From positions 248,001-312,000 of the forward strand of contig NZ_LDOS01000005.1 in the NCBI RefSeq assembly GCF_002077135.1: 64,000 bases of DNA. Direction: 5' to 3'. Both the position numbers and the translations under genes were made by a program. The DNA is from Metallibacterium scheffleri. Lineage in GTDB: Bacteria > Pseudomonadota > Gammaproteobacteria > Xanthomonadales > Rhodanobacteraceae. Of this stretch, positions 11,158 to 21,695 are shown piece by piece. How positions within the stretch are numbered: the stretch's first letter is position 1; each line of letters begins with the position of its first letter. The notes under the pieces are model-generated. The model saw nothing but the letters and a program-made list of their open reading frames with translations, was not told where the DNA came from and made no database searches.

Positions 11158-12612
11158 CTGTGGAGGTAGTTGCGAAACTCCCCTGAGCGCCTGAATTTCT
11201 TCGCTGCTGACGCGAAAAAAAGGAGTGCGGGTGGTGCCATTGAAGGCAAAATGTGGGGTATCGAATCTCACAGATCACCCGCCCATGAATCATAAGCTGC
11301 GCGCCCGTCTTTCTCAATTCCACACCCTGTTCCAACACGAGCTGGTGCCGCTCACCGAAGCGAGCCTGGGCGTGCGGCTGACGCCGAAGCTCGAGCAGTT
11401 GCTGCGCATCTGGGAGATGGTCCAGATCGAGCGTTTCGTGCCGGTGGGTCGCGGCTGGGTGGGACGGCCGGCGCGCGAACGCACGGCGCTGGCACGCGCG
11501 TTCGTGGCCAAGGCGGTGCTGGGCTTGCCGACCACGGTGGCCCTGATGGAGCGCCTGCGCGTGGATGGGTGCCTGCGGCGGCTGTGCGGTTTTGATGGGC
11601 GGCGCAAGCTGCCCGGCGCATGGCTGTTCTCGCGCGCCTTCGCCGCGTTGGCACAACAGGACGTGGCCGGTGCGGCGCATGCGGCGTTGATCAAGGCCCA
11701 GCTGGGCGATCAGCTGATCGGCCACATCGCGCGCGACGCCACCGAGATTCAAGCGCGCGAGAAACCGGCCAAAGCCCAGCCGCCCGTCGCCGCACCGCCA
11801 CCGCGTAAACGGGGACATCCGCGCCAGGGCGAGAAGCGCCCGCCGGTACTGACCCGCATCCAGCGCCAGATGCAAGGCATGAGCCTGAGCGCGATGCTGG
11901 CCGACTTGCCGCGTGCCTGCGACGTCGGCAGCAAGACCAATAGCAAGGGCTTCAAGTCCAGCTGGATCGGCTACAAGCTGCACCTGGATGTGGCCGATGG
12001 TCAGATTCCCATCAGTGCGCTGGTCACCGGCGCCAGCGTCCACGATTCGCAAGTCGCCATCCCGCTGGCCACGCTGACCGCCGCGCGCGTGACCAGCCTC
12101 TACGATCTGATGGATGCGGCGTATTGCAGCCCGCTCATCCGCCAGCACAGCCGCGATCTGAACCACATCCCGTTGATCGATCACGACCAACGGAAGTCCC
12201 CAAGGGACAACCCGCGTGGCGGGCAGAAGATCGACTTCGCCCCGCATGCCGCCGAACGCTTCAAGACCCGTACCCAGGTCGAGCGGGTCAATGCCCGCCT
12301 CAAGGACGAATTCGGCGCGCGCTGGCTGCGCGTGCGCGGCCACAGTAAGGTCACCGCGCACCTGATGCTGGCGGTGCTGGTGCTGGCGGCCGATCAACTG
12401 CTGCGCCTGGTCACCTAGCCGCTGGCGGCGCTGACGTGACGGCACCACGGGCCAGCGGCTCGGGCCTGCGCGTGTCCGCGGTACGCCGTTTTGCGCAAGA
12501 AACCGCCGCAAAACGCCGATCCGGGCACCACACCCGGCCCCTCGGCGCCCGCCGCTTCATCCGGCGACGTTCACCGCATGGCTTCGCGGGAATTTCGCAA
12601 CTTGCTCTACAG
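11158..12612 (+). mobile_element. IS5-like insertion sequence with terminal inverted repeats
   Basis: An element of about 1455 bases carrying one transposase. Imperfect inverted repeats of 25 bases with 21 matches lie at 11158-11182 and 12588-12612. They share the core AGTTGCGAAAxTCCC (11168-11182; complement at 12588-12602). No clear target duplication was found at these ends, so the exact termini may be off by a few bases. It sits immediately upstream of the secreted copper protein gene and may have replaced or supplied its promoter. Confidence 0.85.
11285..12418 (+). CDS. IS5-family DDE transposase
   Basis: A 377-residue transposase. The DDE fold can be followed: HIARDATEIQAR (first Asp), YKLHLDVADGQIPISALVTGASVHDS in the middle with YDLMDAAYCS (second Asp), and RTQVERVNARLKDEFGARWLRVRG (the Glu with the downstream R/K helix). 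The ATG at 11285 is preferred, since upstream codons lie within the terminal region. The gene appears intact and the element may be active. Confidence 0.9.
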   Translation: MNHKLRARLSQFHTLFQHELVPLTEASLGVRLTPKLEQLLRIWEMVQIERFVPVGRGWVGRPARERTALARAFVAKAVLGLPTTVALMERLRVDGCLRRLCGFDGRRKLPGAWLFSRAFAALAQQDVAGAAHAALIKAQLGDQLIGHIARDATEIQAREKPAKAQPPVAAPPPRKRGHPRQGEKRPPVLTRIQRQMQGMSLSAMLADLPRACDVGSKTNSKGFKSSWIGYKLHLDVADGQIPISALVTGASVHDSQVAIPLATLTAARVTSLYDLMDAAYCSPLIRQHSRDLNHIPLIDHDQRKSPRDNPRGGQKIDFAPHAAERFKTRTQVERVNARLKDEFGARWLRVRGHSKVTAHLMLAVLVLAADQLLRLVT

Positions 12613-12771
12613 AGAAGGCGTAGGTTGCATTCAGCACGCCTGACGGCTTCGTTCCTACCATGACAGGAAGCGCGCCGGTGGCCTTGTCATCCATGAACGT
12701 CCGGTACTGCGCGAGCGAAACCTGTACGCCATAGGCGTGAGCGGCCGTAAGCAATGGGATGGACGCCCCCA
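12613..12771. other. Unrecognised remnant between IS relics
   Basis: The minus strand holds an open frame across 12557-12793 with protein-like composition (AQYRTFMDDKATGALPV). Its 3' part lies inside the right end of the IS5-like element, so it is truncated. I cannot assign it to a family. Confidence 0.3.
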
Positions 12772-12927
12772 CCCACCCGGTTGTCGCACACACAACTTGT
12801 CGATGTCACGATCACATACGCCGACGTGGCCCAGGACCTGGACCTCGCCCAGACCGACCGAGTACGCCGCCACGATGCTGTCCTTGTGCACATCCAGACC
12901 GACAAACAAAGTGCTATCGTTTTTCAT
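12772..12927 (-). pseudogene. N-terminal fragment of an IS110-family transposase
   Basis: The start at 12927 reads MKNDSTLFVGLDVHKDSI and continues for about 50 residues to DRDIDKLC. This is the RuvC-like N-terminus (first catalytic Asp in GLDVHK) of IS110/IS116/IS902 transposases. The remaining 250 or more residues are missing, so this is a relic. Confidence 0.8.
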
Positions 12928-13067
12928 GCTGACCTCCGCGGTGAAAACCGTTGATGGGCATAGCGTCACCTCGCTCCTGCGGCTCTGGCTTCTGGCTAAC
13001 CCCGCTGGCATGCACACGCGGTTAGACTCCCGGCATCGCATGAATGCAGGTGCAGGAGGAGGTCAGG

Positions 13068-13206
13068 ATGCGTCTATCTGTCGCCATGCGGGGTCTGTTG
13101 GCGGCCCTGCTGCTGTGTTTGCTGCCGGCAGCCGCGTCGCGTGCGGCGACGGTGCTGCGCGTGGCCTATGCCGGCTCGATGGGCGTGGTGATGGATCGCT
13201 ATCGGT
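13068..13206 (+). pseudogene. 5' fragment of a periplasmic solute-binding protein gene
   Basis: After AGGAGG, the ATG at 13068 starts a good signal peptide (MRLSVAMRGLLAALLLCLLP, then AASRAATVLRVAYAGSM) followed by GVVMDRY and a stop. The mature start resembles molybdate/tungstate-type (ModA/WtpA) binding proteins. The gene is cut at about 13206, where Tn3-family transposase sequence begins on the other strand. Confidence 0.65.
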
Positions 13207-13768
13207 GATTTGAAGCTGACCAAGGAATCGACCTTCGTACGCAGATCGCGGTAGCGCGGCGCGAAGCGATAACCGAACGCGTGCAGCACCCAGAAATTCA
13301 CCTGATTGGTGCCATGGGTGTCGGTCGAATGCTGTTCGGGCTTGATCTCGGAAGTATTGTTGAACAACAAGTCGAACACGTAATGACTCTCGTGCTCGTG
13401 GGCACCGATGACCTGTCCGTTGATCGGCACATGGTTGGCCACCACCGTGCAAACGCTGACACCTTTTTTCATGCCGAAATACTTCGGTGAGTGCCGCGCG
13501 TTGATCGTGTCGATTTGGGTTTCGATCCGCTGACCGTCGCTGCTCGAATGCAAGTGGTTGCCGATGTTGAAAAGATGGAACGCCGACAACTGTGCCGTTG
13601 CATTGCTGATGGCGTCGTTGGCGCCGCGTATGGTTTCTTGCCGCAGGAAGCTGCGGGCAGTGGCCAACAAGGAGGCGTGGCTGAGACCGGAGACTTCGGC
13701 CATCTTCCACAATCCCATATTGGTACCCATGGCGACGATGCAGGCGAGAATCTCGCGGGGGTCCGGTG
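13204..13768 (-). pseudogene. tnpA: Tn3-family transposase tnpA, C-proximal fragment
   Basis: This is the continuation of the gene whose 5' part lies at 15108-16993. It reads PDPREILACIVAMGTNMG, then GMKKGVSVCTVVANHVPING, HEHESHYVFDLLFNNTSEI and STDTHGTNQVNFWVLHAFG, the conserved catalytic core of Tn3 transposases including a catalytic Asp. The frame ends at SLVSFKSP, where it runs into the solute-binding-protein fragment. About 170 C-terminal residues with the catalytic Glu are therefore missing, and the gene is dead independently of the IS insertion. Confidence 0.9.
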
Positions 13769-15107
13769 CTGAGGTTTCCCCACATCTTTCCTCTAGCCAT
13801 CAATGAGTTGGCTTGCTGAAGGTGTTGGAGTGCGCGCATCGACACTGCGAGACTGGCGAGTGTCGAGATCACCAGAGGCAGGCCGATGCGCGCGAGCGAA
13901 GTGTTGCACAAGATGTTGGCACCGACCGAGCTGCGGCTGGATGCGCGGCTGTGGCGGCGCCTGTGTGGCGCGGTCGAGGCGCTGGTGCGCAGCCGGCAGG
14001 TGGTGCTGATGGAGCTGGCGCGCCAGTATCCGGGTGCAGCGCGTGTGGCGGCGCCGCTGAAAGCGCTGGACCGGCTGCTGTCGAACCGGCGCCTGCAGCA
14101 GGCACGCGGTGCCTTGTATGGCGCGGCGCTGCAGCGACTGTGGCCGCGTTGCCGGACGGTGATCGTGGTGGACTGGTGTGTGCTGAAGGCGGACGAGTCG
14201 CTGCACTTGTTGCGCGCGGCGCTGCCGGTGGGCGGTCGCGCGCTGCCGGTGTGGGATGAGGTGCACGGGCAATCGCAGCTGGGCCAGGCCACGGTGCACA
14301 CGGCCTTTCTGGCGCACCTGCGGCGCTTGGTGCCCGTGGACAGTCGGCCGATCGTGGTGACCGATGCCGGCTTCCGGATGCCGTGGTTTCGCAGTGCCGA
14401 GGCGCTGGGGTTTGCCTGCATCGGCCGCGTGCGCGGGCTGACTCAGGTGCGTCCCGTGGGCGAGCAGGAGTGGATGCCCGTGCAGGCCTTCGTCGAGATG
14501 GAGGATGGCCAGTTGCTGGACTTGGGGCTGTGCGAGATCAGCAAGACGCAGCCGCAGCGGGCGCGGCTGGTGGTGTGCAAGCGGCCGCCGCGTGGACGCA
14601 AGAACCTGGGTGTGCATGGCCGGTCGCGGCGCAGCAGCGCAGCGCGGGCGCATGCGCGTGGCGCGCGTGAGCCCTGGGTGCTGGCGGTTTCGCCAGCGCT
14701 TGCGGATCTCAGCGCCGAGGAGGTTGTGCGCGACTATGCCCGGCGCATGCAGATCGAGGAAAGTTTCCGCGATCTCAAAGACCCTCGGCATGGGGCGGCC
14801 TTGCGCCATTCGCTCACGCGCAAGGCACCGCGCATGGAAATCCTGATCCTGCTGCATGCGCTGGCCAGTGTGCTGGCGTGGTGGCGGGGTCTGCTGGCAC
14901 GGCAGCACCAGCAGGACCAGCGGCTGTTGGCGCATGGTCAGGCCATCCGTCGTGCAGCGACACGTGCCACCTTGAGCCTGTGGCGTATCGGTTGGGAGCT
15001 GCTGCGGCGCGGCTGGCCGCCCGACAGCGGTGACCGCGGCGCACCGGCGAACCCCTGGAGGCCGCGACTGGCATGAATGCGGCCATCAAAGATGTGGGGA
15101 AACCTCA
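13769..15107 (+). mobile_element. IS4-family insertion sequence inside tnpA
   Basis: A 1339-base element. Its ends are perfect inverted repeats TGAGGTTTCCCCACATCTTT (13770-13789) and the complement (15088-15107). A direct duplication GGGTCCGGTG flanks it (13759-13768 and 15108-15117). Removing the element and one duplicate restores the transposase frame exactly (KQPPDP-REILAC). The 10-base duplication fits the IS4 family. Confidence 0.93.
13886..15076 (+). CDS. IS4-family transposase
   Basis: A 396-residue DDE transposase. Visible blocks are VIVVDWCVLKAD (first Asp), PIVVTDAGFRMPWF (second Asp) and the YREK-like motif RRMQIEESFRDLKDPRHG with the catalytic Glu. The gene occupies nearly the whole element and ends 12 bases before the right inverted repeat. 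It appears intact and inserted recently, because the target duplication is perfect. Confidence 0.92.
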   Translation: MRASEVLHKMLAPTELRLDARLWRRLCGAVEALVRSRQVVLMELARQYPGAARVAAPLKALDRLLSNRRLQQARGALYGAALQRLWPRCRTVIVVDWCVLKADESLHLLRAALPVGGRALPVWDEVHGQSQLGQATVHTAFLAHLRRLVPVDSRPIVVTDAGFRMPWFRSAEALGFACIGRVRGLTQVRPVGEQEWMPVQAFVEMEDGQLLDLGLCEISKTQPQRARLVVCKRPPRGRKNLGVHGRSRRSSAARAHARGAREPWVLAVSPALADLSAEEVVRDYARRMQIEESFRDLKDPRHGAALRHSLTRKAPRMEILILLHALASVLAWWRGLLARQHQQDQRLLAHGQAIRRAATRATLSLWRIGWELLRRGWPPDSGDRGAPANPWRPRLA

Positions 15108-16993
15108 GGGTCCGGTGGCTGTTTGACGTAGCGTTCCAGCACATGCGTGAACGCTCCCAGAAACCCCGTGTTTCCGGCTACAAACCACAACAGATCGGCA
15201 ATGCCAATGCCGGGAATTTGCGCGTAGAACGGGCTGTTGAGAGACTCGTCCAGAGCAGGATAGATCAGGTTCCAGCGTCGTTTGTCGCCCTTGCCGCGGA
15301 CCGTGATGTGTGCATTGTCGCCATCGGCGATGTGGGCGTTCACCGTTTGAAACTTCGCGTCCAGCTGAGTGCGTAGCGCGGCCAAAGTGTCCTCAATAGG
15401 GGCCTGCAGGATCGGGGCATCGAGGTCGCGCAGTACCGCCTCTTTGTCGATCCAGCGCTCATCACTGATCAGATCATCCTCGAAGCGCCGGTATTCGTTG
15501 CTGTCCTTGACGAATACATCACCGGCCTCCATCGCGTCGCACAACAATCGATAGACCAGAAATTCGTACCGATCAACGTCGAGCCGCTTGGCTCGTCCTT
15601 TTCCTTCCGCGGTGGTGAACAGATAGCCACGCAACCGCTTGGGGATAAGGTCGACCGGAAACGTGGTCGGATCGATCTGGCGTGGGGTATGCCCCAGTCG
15701 CAGATGGCCTTGCAGGAAGTCGACGGCAGCCATGAGGGGCGCATGCTCGACCCTGCCGGCGAAATCCAGATCAGTGAATAGGTGACGCAGATTTCGTTTG
15801 AAGGTCGGCGAGAGCGTGGTGTAGTACGCCCACTGGAAGCCGACCTTGTCGAAGGCGATGTTGCGCATGTAGTCGGCCACCAGCGGAATGCGCTCGGGAC
15901 CAAGGTAGCTAAACGCTTTGGCTTTCACCGTCGCGAACGCGGCATCATCAGGAATCGTTTCGTCGACAAACAGTTGAAGTACCTCACCGGCGGCCTGCAG
16001 ATGCTCACTCGCGTCGGTCAGTGCTTGCCGCATCGCTTCTTCACTGGCCAGCTTGGCCTGCTTGCCGTAACCCTCCACGCGAACCATGAACGCTTCGATC
16101 AAATGGTCGTTTATCTGCCGGTAGCGATGGTAGGCGAAACACAGCAGGTACAGCCGTGTGGTGGCCGGCGCCATGCGCTGCAGCTTGTAGACGGTGTAGT
16201 ACATCACCAGGGAAGCGAAATATTTGCCACTCTCCTGCGAGATACCTGCCGCTGCCAAAAATTGCTGAGCGAACGCATGCAACGGTTGGAAGAGCTGGCG
16301 TCGTTCGACTTCTTGCTTCAGCGCCTTGTAACTGAAATCGTTCGGCTCGTGTTTGAGCGCGCTGATTCGATACATGGATTCATCGGCTTGCAGCAATGCG
16401 TCGAGCTGGCTGCGGATATCGGGCGTCAGCGCCTGTTCCAGCAAACTCGCCAACCGCACGCGCTCGTTGGTGACCACCAAACCGATGATGTCTTGGAACG
16501 TGCTGTACGCCGGTGTGACGAGGCGTTCTCGCTCGACGTAGTGGAGCGCTTCGCGCAGCAGGTAGCGCGGTTGAGTCGAGCGCATGGCGATATGCTGGAT
16601 GCGCTCAACCAGTGCTCCCCGTGCGGAACGGTTCCACGGGCGAACATCGAGTAGTTGCAGAACGAGCTTCTGCAGTGCGACACGCGTCGGTTGGGTGGGG
16701 GACCGAATGGCCTTCCAGGGAATATCCGGGAAATGCCGCGCGAGGATGTGATTCACATCCTCGCGCACGGCTTCCGGTTCGATGTCGAAGAACTGCCGTT
16801 TGGCTTTGAAATAACCCAGCTGCAGCACCAGATACACACCAGTCGTACCTCGACGCGCTGCTACCACCGCGTGTTCGGCTGCACTTAGATCGAAGTACAG
16901 CGCTCGCTCGTCGTCAGTGAAGCGTGGCAGACCGTACAGGTCATCGATTTCTTCGCCGGCCAGGATCGCCAGGCGGTGCGGGTTAGCCGTCAT
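15108..16993 (-). pseudogene. tnpA: Tn3-family transposase tnpA, N-terminal fragment
   Basis: About 628 residues from MTANPHRLAILAGEEIDDLYGLP to VLERYVKQPPDP. It includes the DUF4158-type DNA-binding region (FDLSAAEHAVVAARRG, LQLGYFKAKRQFF) found at the N-terminus of many Tn3 transposases. It is interrupted by the IS4-family element at the 10-base duplication and continues at 13768. The start overlaps the recombinase gene by 11 bases. Together the two parts give about 815 of the usual 980-1000 residues. Confidence 0.92.
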
Positions 16994-17969
16994 CGTGCCC
17001 CACGTGCAACGTGATCTTGTCGGCTAGCCCGCGTTCGATGCGAGCTTGCGCAAACGGGTCGTTCCCGTCGAGATAGCGCATGGCCGAGTGCACATCTTTC
17101 CAGCCGACGTATTCCATCAACGCTTTCACATCCCAGCCGTTGGTGTTGGCCCAGCCGGCAAAGCCACGGCGCAGCGAGTGACCGCTGTAGAGGTCCGGGG
17201 TGGACAGGCCGGCCAGAGTGAACAAGCGGCGCAACAGGGGAATGATGCTATTGGCGTGCAGCGGACGTTCCGGTACGTGTCCCCAGCGATCGACCTGGCG
17301 AAATAACGGCCCCTGAGTGAGCTGCGCGGCGGCGATCCAGTCCATCGTGGCCGTGACCGGGCACCAGCGCGACAGCGCCGGAACGCGAAACGTGGTGCCC
17401 TCGTGCTGACGATCGCCCTTCGTGCGTGGAAGGAAGCAGGTCATGCCCTGACCCGGCACGAGCTGAAGATGCTCAACCTGCAGGCCAATCAACTCGTCGC
17501 TGCGAAAGCCTCGCCAGAAGCCGAGCAGAATCAGGGCGCGGTCGCGCCGGTACCGAAGAGCTGCGGCACCGTCGTTACGTCCTTGCGCATGGTCGATGGC
17601 CAAGTCGAGCCAATCGACCACCATGGCCAGTTGGGTCAGTTGCAAAGGCTCGGCCCGCTTTTCCATCGCCGGATGCAGGGCCTGGATTCCCTTGAGCACC
17701 TGTTTGACGACGGATGCGCCGGTCGGATCGACAAAGCCCTGCGCAGTGTGCCATTGCGCAAGTGCAGCGAGGCGCTGTTTGAGTGTATTGATCGACAGCG
17801 TGCCGGCATAGGTGACGAGATAGCGCGCCACACTGTCTGCGGTGGCCGGCAAGTGACCACCCCAAGTGACTTCGAAATGACGTACGGCGGAGGCGTAGCT
17901 GCGCCGAGTATTGGCGCGTGTCGCGGCGGCGAGGTACCGATCGATCGATGGCGGCGGCGAATCACTCAT
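16983..17969 (-). CDS. tnpI: TnpI-like tyrosine recombinase (transposon resolvase)
   Basis: A 328-residue tyrosine recombinase. The N-terminal SAM-like core-binding domain starts at residue 10 (YLAAATRANTRRSYASAVRHF). The catalytic residues are seen as R in FWRGFRSDEL, HSLRRGFA (H-x-x-R) and Y in SAMRYLDGNDPF, with GWK before it. Its tight linkage to a Tn3-family tnpA suggests that it resolves cointegrates, as TnpI does. It starts two bases after the merR stop and overlaps tnpA. No res-like site can sit between tnpI and merR, because there is no room. Confidence 0.88.
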   Translation of the reverse strand: MSDSPPPSIDRYLAAATRANTRRSYASAVRHFEVTWGGHLPATADSVARYLVTYAGTLSINTLKQRLAALAQWHTAQGFVDPTGASVVKQVLKGIQALHPAMEKRAEPLQLTQLAMVVDWLDLAIDHAQGRNDGAAALRYRRDRALILLGFWRGFRSDELIGLQVEHLQLVPGQGMTCFLPRTKGDRQHEGTTFRVPALSRWCPVTATMDWIAAAQLTQGPLFRQVDRWGHVPERPLHANSIIPLLRRLFTLAGLSTPDLYSGHSLRRGFAGWANTNGWDVKALMEYVGWKDVHSAMRYLDGNDPFAQARIERGLADKITLHVGHDDG

Positions 17970-17970
17970 C

Positions 17971-18378
17971 TCAACGGCTGCGCAACGAGGCGATCAGCGG
18001 GCAGGCAATCGTGCCCTGGTGCGAACTGCACTGAGCCACCAGACGAGACAGAACGGTCTCCATGCGCTTGAGGTCTTTCAGGCGCGCGCGCACGTCAGCC
18101 AGATGCCGCGCGGCGAAGGCCGCCGCCTCGCTGCAATGGGTTCCGTCCTCCAACGTGAGCAGTTGCGCGACTTCGTCGAGACTGAAACCCAGTCGCTGCG
18201 CAGACTTGATGAACTTCACCCGCTCCACGTCCGCGCGGCCATAACGGCGTATGCCGCCGGGCGGGCGTTGCGGTTCGGGCAACAGCCGCTTGCGCTGGTA
18301 GAAGCGAATCGTCTCCACGCCGATTCCGGCGGCCTTGGCGAAGGCGCCGATGGAGATGTTGTCCAGATCGGTATTCAT
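17971..18378 (-). CDS. merR: Mercuric resistance regulator MerR
   Basis: A 135-residue Hg(II) sensor. The helix-turn-helix ([23 protein letters not shown]) is at residues 8-30. The three Hg-binding cysteines are recognisable in GTHCSEAA (about 80), VAQCSSHQ (about 115) and IACPLI (about 124). It is divergent from merT across a 70-base operator region. The downstream recombinase gene begins two bases after its stop, so merR is the first gene of the transposition unit. Confidence 0.95.
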   Translation of the reverse strand: MNTDLDNISIGAFAKAAGIGVETIRFYQRKRLLPEPQRPPGGIRRYGRADVERVKFIKSAQRLGFSLDEVAQLLTLEDGTHCSEAAAFAARHLADVRARLKDLKRMETVLSRLVAQCSSHQGTIACPLIASLRSR

Positions 18379-18382
18379 CGGC

Positions 18383-18413
18383 TTGACTCCGTACTTGACT
18401 ACGGGAATACGAT
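18383..18413 (+). promoter_or_regulatory. mer operator/promoter
   Basis: The -35 TTGACT (18383-18388) and -10 TACGAT (18408-18413) are separated by 19 bases. The spacer holds the MerR dyad CCGTA-N6-TACGG (18389-18404). This matches the Tn501-type merOP layout. The MerR dimer would repress and, with Hg(II), untwist this promoter to drive merTPCA. merR itself is read the other way from the same region. Confidence 0.92.
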
Positions 18414-18448
18414 AGCTTATCGACAGTTAGCGTGAAACAGGAGTTGCC

Positions 18449-18799
18449 ATGTCTGAATCTTCCGGCCGCAAAGGTGCGCTGGCCCTTGGCGGGCTTGCCG
18501 CCATCCTTGCCTCCACTTGTTGCCTCGGTCCACTGGTACTGGTTTTGCTGGGGTTTTCAGGCGCGTGGATCGGCAATTTGACCGTGCTGGAGCCGTATCG
18601 GCCGATCTTCATCGTGGTGGCGGTGGCGCTGCTGTGGTTTGCGTACCGCCGGATCTTTCGCCCCGTTGACGCCTGTCGGCCGGGAGAATTGTGTGCCATC
18701 CCGCAGGTGCGAACGACCTACAAGATCATTTTCTGGGTTGTGCTGGCGCTGGTGCTGGTCGCGCTGGCGTTTCCCTATGTTCTGCCACTGTTCTACTGA
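18449..18799 (+). CDS. merT: Mercuric ion transporter MerT
   Basis: A 116-residue inner-membrane protein with three membrane segments. Helix 1 carries the vicinal cysteines (LASTCCLGPLVLV, about residues 23-25) and the second pair of cysteines is in DACRPGELCAI (about 73-81). It takes Hg(II) from MerP and passes it to MerA. AGGAG lies six bases before the ATG. It is the first gene of the structural mer operon. Confidence 0.95.
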   Translation: MSESSGRKGALALGGLAAILASTCCLGPLVLVLLGFSGAWIGNLTVLEPYRPIFIVVAVALLWFAYRRIFRPVDACRPGELCAIPQVRTTYKIIFWVVLALVLVALAFPYVLPLFY

Positions 18800-18811
18800 A
18801 GGAGACCTGTC

Positions 18812-19090
18812 ATGAAAAAGCTTTCTCTGCTCATTGTCCTTGCCGCCGCCGTCAGTGCACCGGCCTGGGCCGCCACCAAAACCGCTACCTTGTCGGTGCC
18901 TGGCATGACCTGCGCTGCCTGCCCGATCACGGTCAAGACGGCGTTGTCCAAGGTTCCTGGTGTCGAAAAGACCCAGATTCTGTTCAACCAGCGCAAGGCC
19001 ATCGTCACTTATGACGACAGCAAGACCAGCGTGGCCGGATTGACCAAGGCGACGACGGACGCCGGCTACCCATCGACGCCGGTGCGCTGA
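18812..19090 (+). CDS. merP: Periplasmic mercury-binding protein MerP
   Basis: A 92-residue protein with a signal peptide (MKKLSLLIVLAAAVSAPAWA) and one HMA fold carrying GMTCAACP. The two cysteines scavenge periplasmic Hg(II) for MerT. It has a strong ribosome site (AAGGAG) ahead. Its stop overlaps the merC start (TGATG). Confidence 0.95.
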   Translation: MKKLSLLIVLAAAVSAPAWAATKTATLSVPGMTCAACPITVKTALSKVPGVEKTQILFNQRKAIVTYDDSKTSVAGLTKATTDAGYPSTPVR

Positions 19091-19503
19091 TGGCCGTGCT
19101 CGCACGAGTCGCCGACAAGGCCGGCCTGGTTGGCAGCATCGTCTCCGCGGCGGCCTGCGTGAATTGCTTTCCCGCCTTGGCCAGCCTGGGTGCGGCGATC
19201 GGGCTGGGTGTGCTCAGTCCGTTCGAAGGCGTGTTCATTCGCATCGTGCTGCCGCTGTTTGCCGGCATCGCGTTGCTCGCCAATGCGCTGGGCTGGATCA
19301 ACCATCGCCAGTGGTGGCGCACCGTACTCGGAGTGCTCGGGCCCATCGTGGTGTTGACCGCGGTGTTCCTGATGCGGTGGTCGGGCCACCGGACAGGCTG
19401 GCTGCTGTATCCGGGGCTGGTACTGATGGTGGTGGTATCGATCCGGGATCTGATCTCGCCGGCGCCAAAGGTCTGTGCGACACGCGAATCGAACCACGGC
19501 TGA
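19090..19503 (+). CDS. merC: Mercury transporter MerC
   Basis: A 137-residue, four-helix inner-membrane protein. The Hg-binding cysteines lie in AAACVNCFPALASLGAAIGLG in the first helix; further cysteines are near the C-terminus (KVCATRE). Length and motif match MerC, an alternative Hg(II) importer often found beside MerT. It is translationally coupled to merP. Confidence 0.88.
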   Translation: MAVLARVADKAGLVGSIVSAAACVNCFPALASLGAAIGLGVLSPFEGVFIRIVLPLFAGIALLANALGWINHRQWWRTVLGVLGPIVVLTAVFLMRWSGHRTGWLLYPGLVLMVVVSIRDLISPAPKVCATRESNHG

Positions 19504-21291
<1,788 letters not shown>

Positions 21292-21304
21292 GGGAGACCA
21301 TTGC

Positions 21305-21667
21305 ATGAAAGATCTTTTCAAGCAGCTTGGCAGCCTGCTCGGCGCGCTGTTCGCAGCCGCCTGCTGCCTGGGTTTGCCGCTGCTGCTGAGCGCGCTGTCG
21401 GCGGCCGGGCTGGGCTTTCTGATCCATGACGCGATCTTGATCCCGCTGCTGCTAGCGTTCGTGGGCTTGAATCTGTGGCTGTTGTGGCGTGCCACCGGCG
21501 GTCACGCGGATCGACGCCCGTTCAGGCTGGGCGTGATCGGCGGTGTGCTGGCCGTGGTCGGCCTGTACATCCATCCGCTGGTCGCCACGCTGGGCCTGCT
21601 GTTGCTGGTCGTCGCCAGCGGCTGGGATTTTTTCAACGGACGGCGTGCGCGGAGCTGCGTCACCTGA
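21305..21667 (+). CDS. Additional small membrane protein of the mer operon
   Basis: A 120-residue protein with four hydrophobic segments. The first contains the vicinal pair AAACCLGLPLLLSALSAAG, as in MerT/MerF helix 1, and a cysteine lies at the C-terminus (RSCVT). AGGGAGA lies upstream of the ATG at 21305. The position between merA and a second oxidoreductase suggests a Hg(II) or other thiophilic transporter. The exact family (MerF-, MerC- or MerT-related) cannot be settled by eye. Confidence 0.72.
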   Translation: MKDLFKQLGSLLGALFAAACCLGLPLLLSALSAAGLGFLIHDAILIPLLLAFVGLNLWLLWRATGGHADRRPFRLGVIGGVLAVVGLYIHPLVATLGLLLLVVASGWDFFNGRRARSCVT

Positions 21668-21695
21668 GCACGCTGCCGTTCGACAGGAGACTTGC

